This document shows, piece by piece, positions 63,946 through 64,000 of a stretch of DNA of 64,000 nucleotides. The notes below the pieces were generated by a model that was not told the origin of the DNA, searched no databases, and worked only from the letters and a program-made list of their open reading frames with translations. The position numbers and the translations under genes are program-made. Within the stretch, counting starts at the first letter, position 1; each line of letters opens with the position of its first letter. The DNA is from Nostoc sp. S13 (GTDB lineage Bacteria; Cyanobacteriota; Cyanobacteriia; Cyanobacteriales; Nostocaceae). The stretch covers positions 80,659 through 144,658 of the forward strand of contig NZ_JAQYWQ010000004.1 in assembly GCF_029379315.1 (NCBI RefSeq), read 5' to 3'.

Positions 63946-64000
63946 TATTGGGCATTGGGCATTGGGCATTGGGCATTGGGCATTGGGCATTGGGCATTGG
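63946..64000. repeat. ATTGGGC heptanucleotide tandem repeat at the window end
   Basis: Heptamers ATTGGGC run from just upstream of sppA past the window edge; TTAGTTA repeats precede them. Fourth copy of this tract family in the window. Confidence 0.95.

Overview
The window reads as chromosome of a filamentous heterocyst-forming cyanobacterium, most likely Nostoc. GCGATCGC (HIP1) octamers are frequent, heptanucleotide ATTGGGC tracts and small dispersed palindromic elements fill the spacers, and gene content (hrm genes, SLH-OprB porin, mycosporine genes, dynamin-like GTPase, PIN/TRAM protein) fits Nostoc. No tRNA, rRNA, CRISPR array or complete insertion sequence was seen.

Region 1 (1-16100) is a sugar and uronate block. 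It matches the hrm (hormogonium-repressing) locus described in Nostoc punctiforme: hrmA, hrmU, hrmI and hrmR on the minus strand and hrmK, hrmE on the plus strand, then a fructose-type ABC transporter (two tandem binding proteins, ATPase, permease), a GlcP-like sugar permease, an inositol-dehydrogenase-like oxidoreductase and an SLH-OprB porin. Read as enzymes, the hrm genes form a complete chain: myo-inositol oxygenase (HrmE), uronate isomerase (HrmI), SDR fructuronate/mannonate oxidoreductase (HrmU), LarA-type nickel epimerase (HrmA) and gluconokinase (HrmK). The predicted route is inositol, glucuronate, fructuronate, mannonate, gluconate, 6-phosphogluconate. Palindromic TGCACA-type sites in front of hrmR and hrmE look like the HrmR operators.

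Region 2 (16.2-24.3 kb) is mostly core genes: a small ferredoxin, cobyric acid synthase, peroxiredoxin Q, a DrrAB-like ABC exporter, a DUF2059 protein and an Orn/Lys/Arg decarboxylase-family enzyme. Region 3 (24.3-33 kb) is repeat-rich and accessory: small unknown proteins, an M15-type peptidase with peptidoglycan-binding domains, an animal-type haem peroxidase, a VOC protein and a small operon of unknown genes with a probable frameshift. Region 4 (33-40 kb) has a zinc-ribbon protein, a PIN/TRAM membrane protein, HemW, a GalU-like uridylyltransferase, an integrin-like VWA protein with RTX repeats, and an RlmL-like rRNA methyltransferase.

Region 5 (40.0-44.7 kb) is the strongest candidate for an undescribed system: a D-Ala-D-Ala-ligase-like ATP-grasp enzyme fused to a complete SET methyltransferase domain, a second stand-alone SET protein and a MATE exporter, bracketed by two copies of one dispersed repeat. 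Region 6 (44.8-51.8 kb) has a small beta-rich protein, a COG2509-type FAD enzyme, an 11-copy 21-bp tandem repeat, an LD-carboxypeptidase and a dynamin-like GTPase.

Region 7 (53.2-60.3 kb) is a mycosporine-like amino acid cluster, mysA-mysB-mysD-mysC-mysC. The two mysC copies are separated by a 121-bp relic of another mysC 3' end, and a duplicated leader module interrupted by a 141-bp miniature element lies upstream. The window closes with a WrbA-like flavoprotein, a response regulator and SppA.

The 141-bp element with TA-GACTTATCC ends occurs five times between 25.6 and 53.6 kb, and a 184-bp inverted repeat pair (25.98 and 51.94 kb) spans much of the accessory half.
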